A stretch of 64,000 nt of DNA from Ceriagrion tenellum (GCA_963169105.1 OY720637.1:56876964-56940963); one strand, 5' to 3'. Positions 33,181 through 45,101 are shown, numbered from the stretch's first letter. The notes: generated by a model not told the origin, from the letters alone. A program made the numbers and translations.

Positions 33181-35284
33181 CAATACGAATGCGTCATCAA
33201 GAGCTATGAAAACAACTTTTGCTGGCTTTCTCATTGCAATTTTATATCAAAATGAAAAAAAATTCATCTGCGGCTTGTGAAAATTCAATTGGCCATAATG
33301 GCTTTTGTTCAATGCTCGTCGGTTTAAAAAAGAATGTACTCAGAAAAACAATTTTGTAAGCATTGCTTAACGCAGAATAAAAAATGCTGAGTTCTGATGT
33401 TCACTGCTTAAATGTAGGTTAACTTATTAAGATTTAATCGGAATCTTAACTCAAGCGTACATAATGGTGGCTGCAAAAGAAGTGATAAAACCTCAGGGAA
33501 CTGCTCTGGTATTCCTTCTCTGCGAAGATTTGAGATTTTCATCAGTAAGCCGTGAATGATATGAGCGTGATAGAGAGCTAAACCGCTAGGTACTGGGAAA
33601 AGGAAGAAAATAATGCTAGAAGTAAACAAAACATCTCTTCAACTGTAGTATATCTCGGATGGCTTGCTAGCGTGGGCCTAGTTGCAACGTAGTGGGTTTA
33701 AGCGTCCGGTCGCAGTGTTTTTCCTGCGGTCTTCGTCTACCATCCTAAAGGAACGTTAACCATGCAGGTGCACGTTAAAAGCGGCAAAAATCTCTAAGGT
33801 TTTGATTCAGAGGCGCATCATGGATATTCCTTGCGCGCCTACGTCATCCACTTCTTTCATTCAAAGCCAGGGATATCCAATGCGCACTCACCGCTATTTA
33901 TTTTTAGACACTGTTTTCAAATAGATCTCCTAACATCGACGTGTGAGTCACTGGGAAAGTTTTTACGCTCACTACGATAGGAAACATTCGCGATGTGCAC
34001 AGCAATGGAAATAGCATGCGATCATCGATGGTAGCTCTGGGCCTGTAATAATGATATTGATATGAACTGTAGCAATTTCAAGGTAACTTAGTTTCTTTTC
34101 ACTGTAATTCTTCGATACCCTGGTTAGGTGATGCAGTTAATTTGTGAAAAAAATTGATATATTTCAGGGAGATTATTTCTCTCCAGTTATTAGTGAAACA
34201 TGGAGATATGTGGGCTGTTCAAAAAGTAATGATAAGAACGCTCTACAGAATAAAAAATTATTCTGTCTTCCAAATCTTCATGCTCTTTTTCGAAGTAAAG
34301 TCTTGGTTCAAGTACACTTGTGCCACCGTTCCTGCCACTTTTCGTAGATTATAATGACTGGATTCCTTTCGAAAATGTAAACTAAAATACGCAAAATGAT
34401 TATGGATGTTATGCAAAGGAGTTAGGAATGTGGTTGAGGGGTGGCGATCTGAGTGGACGACGCGTCGGGCTTTTGGCGGAAATACGGCGATGCCAGCACA
34501 ATTCATCTTTCCAGGCCAATGACTGACGATTGAACTTCTGTGATAGCGTCCACCCTGAAAGCAAACTAAGTTTAGAGTATCCGGCGATGTTTTGTGGAAA
34601 TGCACTACAGATATCATGATCTCAAAAGTGAAAACGTTTTTATTCACTTTTCATAGAAATAATTTTATTTTTCGACCTGATTTCGACATTAGCTATGTTG
34701 TTTTCAAGGAATTTTCCTGAAGTTTTCTGAAAGAAAACGACCTGATGGGGACGTGTGCATGAAGCAACGTGTTCAATATTGGGACTCCATTTGGTTAAGA
34801 CCGGTTTCTTTTGAGTGAAGAGGAGAAATGAATATTCGGTATGCTTTTAAGTAGTCCCATATACTGCTGGTTGGCAAATTAACATTTACGAACAAGCTTT
34901 TGCCCCTAGTGCTCCATTTTTCAAGTGCGGAAAGTTGACGGCGAAATTTATTTTTACCTCTCGCACGCAAATGTAGCAATAAAGACCCTTGGTGGGTGGT
35001 AAAGCGCCATTTCTGGCGTTGTATACCCCTTTGACGTTACCGAAATGAGCTAAATGAAACTTAGAGGTAACGTAAGGCTGACAGCAGTGAGTGATTGCCG
35101 AGAGAGTGTATTAGGGCAAGCGGTTAAGGGGAAAGAATTGGAAAGGTACTCTAGACGAAGAAGGGAGGGAGATGGTGAGAAATTAATGATGGAAGTACAA
35201 GATGAATTACTATTTTGCCGAGTTATTTATTGCTTTCCCCTCTATAAATCTCCCTTTACTTTGGGAAAGTTTTGACGCAGTAAA
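33181..35284. other. Non-coding stretch, nothing recognised
   Basis: Short frames only (the longest is 129 codons, 34258-34647, minus). Around 33655-33720 a weakly tRNA-like run (GGATGGCTTGCTAGCGTGG then GGGTTTAAGCGTCC) was noted but is too degenerate to call. Confidence 0.4.
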
Positions 35285-35709
35285 TAAGGACAAAGGTATT
35301 CTGGAGTGTAGGCTTTCGCAGCTGTTGATAGGTAGTGGCGCAGTTTTCGAGTTTTGACTGCGTCTGGAGTATTTTATGCCCAACGTTTCACCCGCGTTGC
35401 TGCGACCGTCTTCAACGGTGAAGTGATTTTGCTGAGAAATTGTTGCCGCTTGTATATTGGGGGGCTGAGAGGTCTTATTTTATCATCATCAGGAAAATGG
35501 AAAATAATGGAAAAGAAATAAAAATCATTCAGGAAAAGATGATTAAATGAGACCTCGCAGCTACCCAATATGTGAGCGGCAACAATTTCTCAGCAAAATC
35601 ACTTCACCCCTGAAGACGCTCGCTATTAGGCGAGCAAAACGTTGGGCCTAAAATGCTCCAGACGCAGCCAAAACTCGAAAATTTCGCCACCACCTAAGGA
35701 CAATGGTAT
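35285..35709. mobile_element. Fold-back element FB-5 with a 15-bp flanking duplication
   Basis: TAAGGACAAAGGTAT (35285-35299) and TAAGGACAATGGTAT (35695-35709) flank a 395-bp insert whose halves are inverted copies (arms of about 155 bp). The right arm reads CTGAAGA (35610-35616), C, GCTCGC, loop TATTAG, GCGAGC (35630-35635), AAAAC, GTTGGGC. The left arm on the minus strand reads TTGAAGA, a different hairpin region, then GAAAC-GTTGGGC. The hairpin is perfect over six pairs. The left end (GGCTTTCGCAGC) resembles that of the element at 58708-58952 (GGTTTCCGCGGC). No coding potential. Confidence 0.85.
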
Positions 35710-38339
35710 ATTGACTAATACAAAGAAAAATTGTGCTGTCTACCGTGTAAGACCTGCAATAACGATTCACAAGGGAATAAAGGAATGCTTTCGACCTTGA
35801 CTTTTAATGAAAGCAAAGTTGAACTTTTACTTGCTGCTCGTAAAATGTTTTCGACTCTTGGTTTTAGGGTTCAGTGCGTTATGCTATTTTGGCGAATTCG
35901 TAACTGATGGTGTGAGAGTGAATCTTCTTATTTATTCAGAGGCATCCCTTGTTTCACGGGAGGAAGTACTGCCCTTTCTCCTGTTTGACGAATGGCTCCA
36001 CTTACATAACAGCGTTCTCGCTAGCTCTTCTCTTTCCATTTAGAATATCACTACCAGAGAAAGATGGCTATTAGTCTAACCACGCCCTCCTCATTCCCCA
36101 GACTTTGTGCCTTGTGAATTTTGCTCCTTCCCCCAGGAACTGAAACGGCGTGAAGAGGATAGAGGATCCGCGATGAATTAATCATGGAGGTGAGTGCGAC
36201 AAAGGATTCTCGAGTGAATACTTCCCTCGTTGTTTTCGGAAGAGGCAATAAAAACACGCTGCGATAGTTTTATGCCTTGAGGCACACTCGGATGAAATTT
36301 TATTAGGTAGTAAAATTTTAGTTAGGCGTAAAATTTCTGAGTACATCCCTTAGTAGGTGTATTCGTTGAATATTTTCTTGTTCAAGAACCTATTATCTGT
36401 ATCAGATAAATTGGCGGAAAAACTCTTTTCCTTGCCTTCATATCTGGTAGGTGAATACCATTAGGGATGAACGCCGAGTTTGTAACTTTAACGAAACTTA
36501 GGGGAGAAAACAACTGTGTCTTGGAGCTGAACTTGAAATCCAATAGCTCACTTATGGCTTGCGTAAGTTAGCTAATTTAATGCCTTAATTTTCAATCTTT
36601 GACTCTCTTAGTGTATAATTCGTATCGCATCTAAATAACCGGACGGAATATGTGGATTAGGAGTATTTGTGGTCTAGATTATCACAGAATAAGTATAAGT
36701 TTTTGAATAACGTCAATATCCAGTACTTGGAAGACTGGTTAAGTCTAACTAATAGATGGCCTGGCTATTGCGTTAACTTGAAGTTTGATGAAAGTAATCG
36801 TTTCGCGTATTATTTCATACTGTTACATACGTGAGCATTGTGATGTAACACCGTATTAGAATCGGTTTTCACTCCGAAAAAATATATTAGATCAGTGATA
36901 GTAAAACTGGGCGCATGTTTCATAAGACGGAGAGGAGATATCAGAGTGAGGATGAGGAAAAGAATATGGCTTTGGTATAGTTAGGATGGAGGAAGGGTGG
37001 AGAAAGAGGAATTCAAAAGCTAGTTTATTTATTTTGCCGCTAGTGGGAATTGGAAGGGAAGCTATTGTGGAATAGTATTACGTGAAAACGCCTCGGATTA
37101 GAGAAAAGGTGGCTTAACGGCTTTCCGATAAAAAATTTTACCATTTCCTGCAGCGTAATATTCAAATTAATGAATGGTTTTACAATTAAAAGCTCATTTG
37201 ACTTTTTGGTGGCTAGGCCGACGTTCATTTCACCTTCAGAATTTTTTTTGTAACGAACAGGGCAACGGAAAGTTATTAATTGGAAAAGTTCAGGAAACGG
37301 GCTCTCTACCGACACGTGGAGCTGAGAAAAACTATTGTAATACAACTCTCTAATCATAAGTTTGGGTCCCTGATGCCCTCGAGGTTTTGGTAGGAGTGGG
37401 ACATTTTTAATAGTTGCGTTATAGAATTTCTGGTAGAAATTATTGCCTTAGTGAGATCGTTTTTTCCTCGTGGGTTTTCTTCCTAGCATGCCAACTTAAG
37501 ATGAAAGTCTAAATCGTTAGCAGATCCCAACTCCAGGGAATCAAGAATCTCATCCACTTTTTGGTTCTTAAAATTCATTTTTACACTATTCAACACAAGT
37601 TGCCGAGCAAAATGCTCGATCAAAAACGCATGAATATGCATCGAGAACCAATGCCTCCGTATTTTGTTTTTTCTCTCCGTTTGGTGATCACGAGAAGATG
37701 TCACGGTTTACCTAGGTTTTCATGGAAAAGGGTTACTTTTACCAATCATTTGTACACGGGGAACATACCTTCTTATACCGTATTCTGTCTCCCCTTCGGC
37801 GTACATCTTTTCGTTCTTCATCTCACCAATCCATACAGCCTATTCTCTTTCATACCCTTCCCTCGTTTATCCAACATTCTACTCTCTAAAATCATTGATC
37901 AGAATATTCTTGTGCACGCTATCACAGACGTGTTTGTCCTTCGCGCCTTTTTTTTACGTCCCTTCCTAGTCCCGTGAAAAGGAATCCGTTTACAATCGAG
38001 TGATATGCTATTATGGAATGAATAATATACAATTTTGTGCTTTCTCCATTCAATTCCACTAAGATCCATTCATTTTGTCATATTTCCACTATCTTCGTAA
38101 GTAATTCTCCGACTAAGCAGTTATGTATGATTATCCCTTTTGAGAATGCTATAGATGTTCAAGAAAATCAAGAATGACGATGTAATTGCCGAGTTAAGTC
38201 CCTAGAGGGACTTAGTACCTTAAGAAAATAAATACCTGTAACTCAGCCATCATTTAAATTTTTAATAAAATTTAAGAATACATGATCGGAGGGATTAAAT
38301 AAGTATACGCCTGGTCAGTGATCCCAGGTTTTAAAAATT
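35710..38339. other. Non-coding stretch, nothing recognised
   Basis: Open frames at 37040-37357 (minus, 105 codons) and 37561-37977 (plus, 138 codons) have no recognisable domains. A 20-bp inverted repeat with arms TAAGTCCCT and AGGGACTTA lies at 38195-38214. Confidence 0.4.
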
Positions 38340-38460
38340 AGGATTGCTGCACCCACGACTGCGAGAAATTCACGGTGTTGACTGGGACTTGACCGCAGAT
38401 CCTCCACATATGTCCCCAACCTTATACTAGTTATGCTACCCAGCATCGCCATAAATTATG
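38340..38460 (-). repeat. tRNA-derived SINE remnant
   Basis: On the minus strand it reads CTGGGTAGCATAACTAGTAT (A-box-like), then about 35 bases later GGTCAAGTCCCAGTC (B-box-like, with a T-stem), then GTGAATTTCTCGCAG. Spacing of the two boxes fits a Pol III internal promoter. It is related in layout to 44650-44745. Confidence 0.55.
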
Positions 38461-39276
38461 TGATAATTTTTACGGCATTATGTATAAATATGAACTACTG
38501 TTACCACGCAATCCTAAAGAGATTTACCTCAGTAAATCTCAAAATATTCCAGGCCTTTTCTCGCATGCAATGATTGCATTTACATTTATACTAATTGGAT
38601 TTTTTCCTATAAATTCAGAGCGGCCGAGGAATAAAGTTTTTTTTGCAACTGGGTCAACGGTAGTGAGAGGTCAAAGCGCTGATTACTTTTCGTGCGGCTT
38701 AACCTCAGCACTCCGGTTCTACATCGCTGTTCCCGATCTATTCTGTTAGCCGTCGTTATCACAAGGGTTATTGGATAAAGCGACTCCAGCTAGTTTGAGA
38801 TAAATCCTGCTGTGTAAGGCAGTTGTGTAGAGCCGCAATACGAACGAATAATCAAAATCTTGTAAAAATTGGGGCAATTTGTGACTAACTCGCGCGATAT
38901 AATTTAGAAAATTATTTTGTAATTCCCTCAATATTCAAGTTTTTGTCTCTGCACATTACGCAGTAACTTCCTAAAATTTTTTATAGAAATTTTGTAAAAG
39001 GCGTCCGAATTTTTATCTTCAGTTTATAACTATCTCAACTGGTAGATTACCCAAAGCTTAATGGTAATATGTCCCATTTGGTGTTTCTGGGTGATGGAGT
39101 GATTTACTTTCCCGAACTTTCTCCGCCGATTCATGCTTCAACTTCATCTTTGTAAAGGGGATTTAGGTAGTTTATTTTCAATTTAGCTGAAATGTTCTAT
39201 TCATTGTGCCGTCATCCTTGCGAATCCGCTGAAAGATACTGCCACAGCAATCATCGATCCTCTACCTGGAAATTTC
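38461..39276. other. Non-coding stretch, nothing recognised
   Basis: One 89-codon plus frame (38480-38749) without a recognisable domain. Confidence 0.45.
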
Positions 39277-39485
39277 TTGATAATAGGTCTTTAACGATTG
39301 AAATTCTGTAATGGAAATGTGCATAACGTTCGCGAACATTATTTAGAAATTATATTCTCATAAAGCTTCCGATATTACATCTTATTGATAGGTCTTTAAC
39401 GATTTAAATTCTGAAATCTAAATTTACATACTTTTCGCGAACAACTTTGAGAAATTTTGTTATCAAAAAGTTTCCGATTGGCTTC
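39277..39485. repeat. Tandem duplication, about 105-bp unit
   Basis: TTGATAATAGGTCTTTAACG at 39277 and TTGATAGGTCTTTAACG at 39384 begin two diverged units. Both continue with an AATTCTG block, TTCGCGAACA and a TTTCCGAT-type end. They are non-coding. Confidence 0.85.
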
Positions 39486-40036
39486 ATATGAACGCCTTTT
39501 TAGCCCTTGTAATCTCAATCATCATAATGTTATTTCGACGAAGTTTCGACGGATGAAATATATATCTGTGTGAATTACCCTCACGAGCTGGTTTTCATGG
39601 CTAATGTGCATGTACCGTGAGGCATGGCTGTAACTTGTCTACGGCGTTACTCAGCTATGCTATAGATTATCCGCAATGGTTCACCTGCCCCAGCCGAGAT
39701 TTTGATCATAGTGACGGATAGCTCAGTATTCTCGTCCTCCTTCGAAACGTGCATTTGGTCTGTAAATATGATCGCCGTTTGCAGGGACCGAATCGTTATA
39801 TCTCCCCAAAGTGTGCTGATCGCAGTGTACCCGACATGCGCCAATCAGGATCTCCTGAATACCATAATACCCTTAAACATACAAGATAGGCAATTTATTT
39901 TTCGATACAATAAATATTGAGTACTTTCGCTGTGGAATATTCTATCATCAATGTCCGAGTTTGCCATAGCAGAATCGTCTCAGAGTATTTATGGAAAATT
40001 AAACCTTTTTTTTTAATTTGAGGCTTTAGGTATTTT
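39486..40036. other. Non-coding stretch, nothing recognised
   Basis: Short frames on both strands at 39647-39920 overlap each other. Nothing recognised. Confidence 0.45.
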
Positions 40037-40580
40037 GAACAAAATATAATTTCACCTATAAATCAATGAATTTGGTGTCATTCTAAAGAAAAATATCTAG
40101 CCCTTCAAAAACTACCAAAATATTAGCCCCTTACCGCACTACTTGCCGAGATAACAGCCATTTTACGTGGGAAATGGTACGTGTATGCACTCCAGAGAGT
40201 CCTATTTTAAAAAATCAGGAATTTTTAACTCCTAGATCTCGTCGAAAAATTAACCGTATGTATTTTCTGTTTCCTTAACTATTTTTGAAAATTAATTATA
40301 TTGTCACCGCAGTAATTTATTCTGGATCACAACCAAACTTTCCGTTGTAAAGGAGTTTTAAAAGTACCGCTCCAAAAAAATGATTCACCTTAGCGCCTTA
40401 TATAGATATATTTATTTAATTACTTTGAATTTCAGTCTTATAAAGGTATATGATTTTAGCCATTAATAATACAATATTTAATTAATGCTTCATACAGCTG
40501 CTGAATTTAAAACATAAAAGTCAAATATGGTCTCCATATTGACTGGGGAACAGTCTCGCTCTAACTACCTTAATTTTCGA
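40037..40580 (+). repeat. Interspersed repeat, family Z, copy 3 (complete)
   Basis: Uninterrupted copy on the plus strand, used as the reference for the split copy at 11870-13525 and the inverted copy at 970-1556. It contains GGGAAATGGTACGTGTATGC, the CTTTCCGTTGTAAAGGAG block followed by TTTTAAAA, the CAGCTGCTGAATTT block and GGTCTCCATATTGACTGGGG. There is no recognised coding part. Confidence 0.75.
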
Positions 40581-40944
40581 TTTCTGAAAGGATAATGGAT
40601 AATTTGCTTTGGTATTGAGCGTCCGTATCCGATTCGGCCCAATTCGAGCTGTATCTAACCTGTTTTTTTGGCTTAGCCGGCTGAATATTCTATTGTTCTT
40701 TTTATGAATGATTGACACAAAACGGCCGCAAAATTCCCTAAATGTAATTTACGCAAAACTATTTTCATTTCTGAAATATTTATTGTTTATGAATCGTCCG
40801 TGATATCTCCGTGAATTACTTGAATTTTCTGCAGTCTTTCCTCGTTCATCTGAAAAGACGAGTAAAGACTGGAGTCTAGTTTCCCGATAAATAGTTTTTA
40901 GATATGAAGTGGAAGGAATAGGGAAGAAGGGAGAAGAGGGAAGA

Positions 40945-41579
40945 GAATAGAGGTGAACTTGATGCTGCTTATGTGTCTCATTCTAGTGTCACGAGGTTTA
41001 TGGTTATATATGTTACGTGGTTCCAAAATGATACATGGGAAGAGGGAATTTATTTGTAACCAACCGTTAGGCAGTGCCTCTCTCTATTGTCTACCACTGC
41101 GCACGCTTCATGTTAAATATCTTGGAATTACCATAACTTCTGATATCTGCCACGAGCGAACATATAGTGTTTCACAACTTTTGGAGGGATTAAGGTGGGA
41201 GCCATTAGAGAATCGGACCCCCTAGAGACTCGATAGGCTTAGTTTCCTTGAGAAATTTAGAACTGGTGTGTGTTTTCATTCAGAGCGACACGGCGAATAT
41301 TATCACGACGCCCCACTACATCTATGTGTCTGACAGAAGGGATCAAATAAGAGAGATATATTTCCGAACAGATAGGTACAAAAACTAGTTCTTTCTGCGC
41401 ACAATAACCGACCACAATAAAAACTGAGCTCCACTAAATACACTCCCATAATTCACGTCACCATTTCTCCTCCCAATACCTAATCCCTTACATCTTTACA
41501 CGGAAGGTGCCCTAACACCCCCTGCTATACGCACATGCGGCGGCTCTCAGGGTAGTATGTGGATGGATGGATGGATGGA
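40945..41579 (+). mobile_element. CR1-like non-LTR retrotransposon, 3' end with internal deletion
   Basis: The plus strand first encodes VKYLGITITSD (about 41110-41145), the motif that closes the polymerase domain. It then jumps straight to CHERTYSVSQLLEGLRWEPL, which belongs roughly 80-100 residues later in this lineage. The segment with the HLEYAxxxWxP and AARFV motifs is missing and is present in the copies at 61345-61900 and 50088-50330. Later blocks (LEKFRTGVC, IREIYFRTDRY) and the 3' end GCGGCGGCTCTCAGGGTAG follow, closing with (GGAT)n at 41561-41579. A 90-codon open frame covers the junction. Confidence 0.75.
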
Positions 41580-41580
41580 A

Positions 41581-42514
41581 GTGTTTTAATTCTACCCGCC
41601 CCCCCATTTTTTGCTAATCTCCCTGTATTACACATACTCCCCGGCGGCTCATCCTCTCACGTCTGCTTCAACGGTGATGCCTCGGGATTCATCCCGCGAA
41701 AGCTCAGAGGCCTCTCCCCCTTTTTGTTTCAAAGACCAGGGAACACGTTCTTTATTAAAGAAGGGGAGGAAACGGGGAAAGGAGCGGTCCCCACGGCTAT
41801 ACGCGTGGTGGTGGATGGGGAGTAAGTGGAGTCTGGAGAACCGGGATGTTGGTGACTTGCTTGTTTGGGGGGGAGGGAAGAAGTGATTGGGACGTCGGGA
41901 GGCACTGTGGTGCGGAAAGAGATAAGGAGTGATTGGGTCCGGGACGAAGAGTTTGGACGCGTTGGCGTCGTCAGAAAAGACGTCGGCAGTGTAGGACGCG
42001 GGTGAACGGGGAGAGGGGGGGAGAGGAAAGGAGGAATAGGTGCCGTAGGGAATGAATAATGGAAGAACTGGTGAGGGGAGAGAGGGTGAGGTGGCGGAAG
42101 AGTGTGTTATGGGGGTAGGAAGGATAAGAGGTGGAGAGTGTGGAAGAGAAAGGACGTCGGAGAAAAGGCAGAGGCGACTGAAGGAGACGGCATTTGGTGG
42201 AGAGAAGTGCAGGTGAAGGGAATACGGTGGCGCACACAAAAAACCTTCGCCTCTAAACTCGACATTTGGAAAGCATATCAGGGTCGCAATTGCCACTCAC
42301 AATGTGGGCGGGGACAGATCTCAACTCGCTGGCACATAAGTCACGGATTTTGTGTGGCTTGCCAAGCTGGGTTTTTTCCCTCACATGCTGCATTGTGTTT
42401 GCATCTGGGTCCATGCTTCATACTAAATTGTCTGTTTACAATTACACTTGTTTAGCTTATTCAATTATTGCACTAATCAATTACAATAACGCTTGTTTAG
42501 ATTACGTAATTATT
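41581..42514. other. GC-/purine-rich stretch with a doubtful 215-codon frame
   Basis: Plus-strand purine-rich sequence (runs of GGGGAG and GAGAGG) yields a 215-codon minus-strand frame (41649-42296) made mostly of Pro, Ser, Leu and Phe. It overlaps plus-strand frames of 117 and 91 codons. The composition explains the absence of stops; no domain or signal was seen. I would not annotate it as a gene without transcript support. Confidence 0.35.
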
Positions 42515-42715
42515 GAGACACAATGGGTTTGTGAGGAACATAATTTTAGGCAAAATAGAGGGAAAAGTCCCCAGAGGAAGACCCATGAAAGAGTTCAAGG
42601 ACTAAATAAAGACGAAAGTACATAGGAAGATAAACCAAGAGGTAAGGGAACTAGCATTAGATAGGGAAGGACGGAGGGCTGCAGTCAACCAATCTTAGCA
42701 TTGAACGACCAAAGA
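42515..42715 (+). mobile_element. RTE-like non-LTR retrotransposon, 3' end fragment
   Basis: The plus strand gives HNGFVRNIILGKIEGKVPRG, then RPMKEFKD, a stop, and IKTKVHRKINQEVRELALD, ending in AAVNQS. This is the extreme C-terminus of the lineage also seen at 54843-55165. It is followed by the common 3' end AACGACCAAAGATGATGAG, a short ATG-type tail. It is heavily 5' truncated (about 200 bp). Confidence 0.8.
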
Positions 42716-42829
42716 TGATGAGATTATTGAAGTCCAATATAGCCGAGATTTTCAATTATCCAAGATGTAGATCATTATGCTGTAACTGTTTCGAAGCAGT
42801 TTAGCTCATGCAAACGAATGTCAACATCA

Positions 42830-43050
42830 GGTAATCATGATGAATGAAAAACAAGTACTTCTTGATGAGTACGCACTTTATGGATTGCAACATGCCCTAG
42901 GTTTCGGTATATCATGCGAAGGCATATCGTGATGATGTCATCATATGCCGAAACCTAGGTCGTTTTGCTTTCAATAAAGTGTGGAATTGTAACCAAGTAC
43001 TTGTTTTTCAATCATTATGAAGGAGTTCCACCGGGTAACCCGAGAGACAG
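42830..43050. mobile_element. Fold-back element FB-6
   Basis: Inverted arms (about 42832-42915 and 42930-43020) share GAAAAACAAGTACTT and the CCTAGGTTTCGG block. The right arm reads GTGATGA (42929-42935), 14 nt, GAAAC (42950-42954), CTAGGTC. It shares CGAAACCTAGGTCG exactly with FB-4. A tail GTTCCACCGGGTAACCCGAG follows, like the TTCCACCAAGT tails of FB-4 and FB-7. No convincing target-site duplication was found, so the outer limits are approximate. Confidence 0.7.
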
Positions 43051-44649
43051 TGTCTTATAATAAGGTGATATGTTGGATCTCCAAATTAAAGTGTGATTCA
43101 CTGCAATATTTTATCGCTGCAACGTCAAAAAGTGAAGCACGGCAAAGAATAGACGAATCTAACTTTTGTCACAATTTACCCTCGCTCATTAGCCTTCCGC
43201 AATGTCAGAGTTTTTGATTATCCGAAGTACTTAAGTCCGTATTAACTCGGATGGAAAAGATTTCTCTGTATTCCAAAAACAGCATTTAATGGAAGTAAAT
43301 TTCAAAACCAAGCTTCTCTGATGAAAGGCAAGTAAAACCAGGTGTGTTAACGTTATTTTAAATTGTCGGCCCCTGCGACCTAGTGTTATGGTAATTTTAT
43401 CCTGATATCTTGTAATAAGAAATGATGCCGTGGTTATTTTAGTACTGAGAGGAATGTGATTACGTTTTAACTTCAATTCAGTTCCAAAAATCAGGTCAAA
43501 ACATATGCAAAAAGGATTCATTTTACAAAACTAAAAAAAAATCATTTTTGCCCAGCTTAATGATACGTACCAAAGGGCTATATTATGATTACGTTATGAA
43601 ATTTGGATATAAATATTAGAATATTCTCCTTGGTTACTAATTCTAACACTTGCTGTACTTTAGAGAATAATCCTTACTCGAAATCCTATTTTTGAATTTA
43701 TTTGAACATTCTATGGAGTTTTGTTGGCGTTTCGTGACAATTTGCTCATTCTGAGGGGGCTTCGTTAATGCTTAGTTTTTCATGGCGTAATGCTTCGTGT
43801 TACAATGGCATGGTTGCATTTATGCTCCCCGTTCCCATTCCAGTAGTCAAAGATTGTTTCAGGACCAAATTGACGGGTATCCAATAATGTTAGCGTTACA
43901 ATTATTTCTTGACCAGGAAAAAGTATTGGCACCTTTTGGAGAGTTATCGAAACCAAACGTAAAAACTTGCTCAGATTTTGTAAGATTTCATTGTTTTCTC
44001 TTTAATACTATTGAAGTTTTCGTGGCTTATCGATGAAATTCGGCTCTCTCTTTGGTTTTTTGCTTGTCGATAGTGAATAATAGATTAATTATTGTTCTCC
44101 TCGATTGGAAACTACGTCAGCTTTGTATGGTTTTCTGATAGGATTGTGGCTGCGGTATTCTGTGCCAAGATCGTTTTTATTTTTTGGCGCTGGCGTTATT
44201 TTGTAGCCTATCTTTTGCTTTCTACGCCGGTAAACGTAGATGGATAAAAATTTCATATACCCATTGAATAATAGTTGGGCTTCCGCCAAGTTGGGATGCC
44301 TCTTCGACGAAATTTCGTTTTTGTTGCTGGCCTACATTTTTTTACAAGCCGACAGAGCTGGACTACAAAAAAAGACGCTCAGTAAGCGCGCGATAAACTA
44401 GTAAAGTCAGAGCTATCTGCTTTCGTGCCGCATAAGTCAAGTCGCGAAGTTGAGGGAGGCACACGGAAACGATAAATAGGAAAATCTGTTTAATAATCGG
44501 TGGGAAAGCAAATAGGTTAAATGGTTGACGTTTTATCATTTTAAAAATTCTATTCCGAACGAACGATTCGACGCTTAATGCGGAAGGGAAAGGTGAGAGG
44601 CGTTCATCCGCTGCGATGAACGGCAAAGAATTCTTCGCGAATTTCCGGA
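43051..44649. other. Non-coding stretch, nothing recognised
   Basis: Frames up to 96 codons (43231-43521, minus) without recognised domains. Confidence 0.45.
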
Positions 44650-44745
44650 GGAAAAAGGGTCAATCCGTGACTGGGAATCGAATTACGGGCTTCGGCCATC
44701 CGGGTCTATGCGCATGACACCAAGCTACCCAGGATTGCTAATTCT
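44650..44745 (-). repeat. tRNA-derived SINE remnant
   Basis: On the minus strand it reads CCTGGGTAGCTTGGTGTCAT (A-box-like), then about 40 bases later TAATTCGATTCCCAGTC (B-box-like GGTTCGATTCC with changes) and ACGGATTGACCC. Box order and spacing fit a tRNA-derived SINE head. A full cloverleaf is not formed. Confidence 0.6.
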
Positions 44746-45101
44746 AGTCCAATTTTTGGGTGATTTACCCCAGCGATTCTCTTAACTTTTCATACTTTTG
44801 CTATTAGTGTACCCCTCGGTATCCTAATCAGTAAGCCCCCTCCAAGTACTTTCCTCACTTCCGCCGTTACCCAACTTCTTTCGCGTACCCCTATACTCCC
44901 AACCCTGTTCCCTGTAGCCATGCGTGGATCATAGGTTTGGAATTGCTGTTCTATTGTTACTAGCTGTCATGTGCTTATACGGTCCATCTTGGACGACACT
45001 TATTCAACTGAGCCGTGCTTCAAAAAAGTATGTTTTCGAGGACGTATGGCCTCGAATGGAGATTCCGTCAGCTTCGTCAGTCTGGCTAATTTGACATCAA
45101 A
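44746..45101. other. Non-coding stretch, nothing recognised
   Basis: No recognised feature. The sequence before the first copy of the 158-bp repeat is not shared with the sequence before the second copy. Confidence 0.45.

Noticed and set aside
32643..33234. 185- and 139-codon minus-strand frames
   Set aside because: They are the antisense of the reverse transcriptase C-terminal remnant on the plus strand, which has recognisable motifs.
33655..33720. Another tRNA-derived SINE
   Set aside because: A-box and B-box resemblance is too weak, and no related copy was found in the window.
38195..38214. Terminator or regulatory hairpin (TAAGTCCCT/AGGGACTTA)
   Set aside because: Isolated 20-bp inverted repeat with no associated gene or repeat copy; such palindromes are expected by chance in 64 kb.
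41649..42296. 215-codon minus-strand open frame
   Set aside because: Pro/Ser/Leu/Phe-rich product opposite a purine-rich strand, overlapping several plus-strand frames. The composition alone explains the missing stops.
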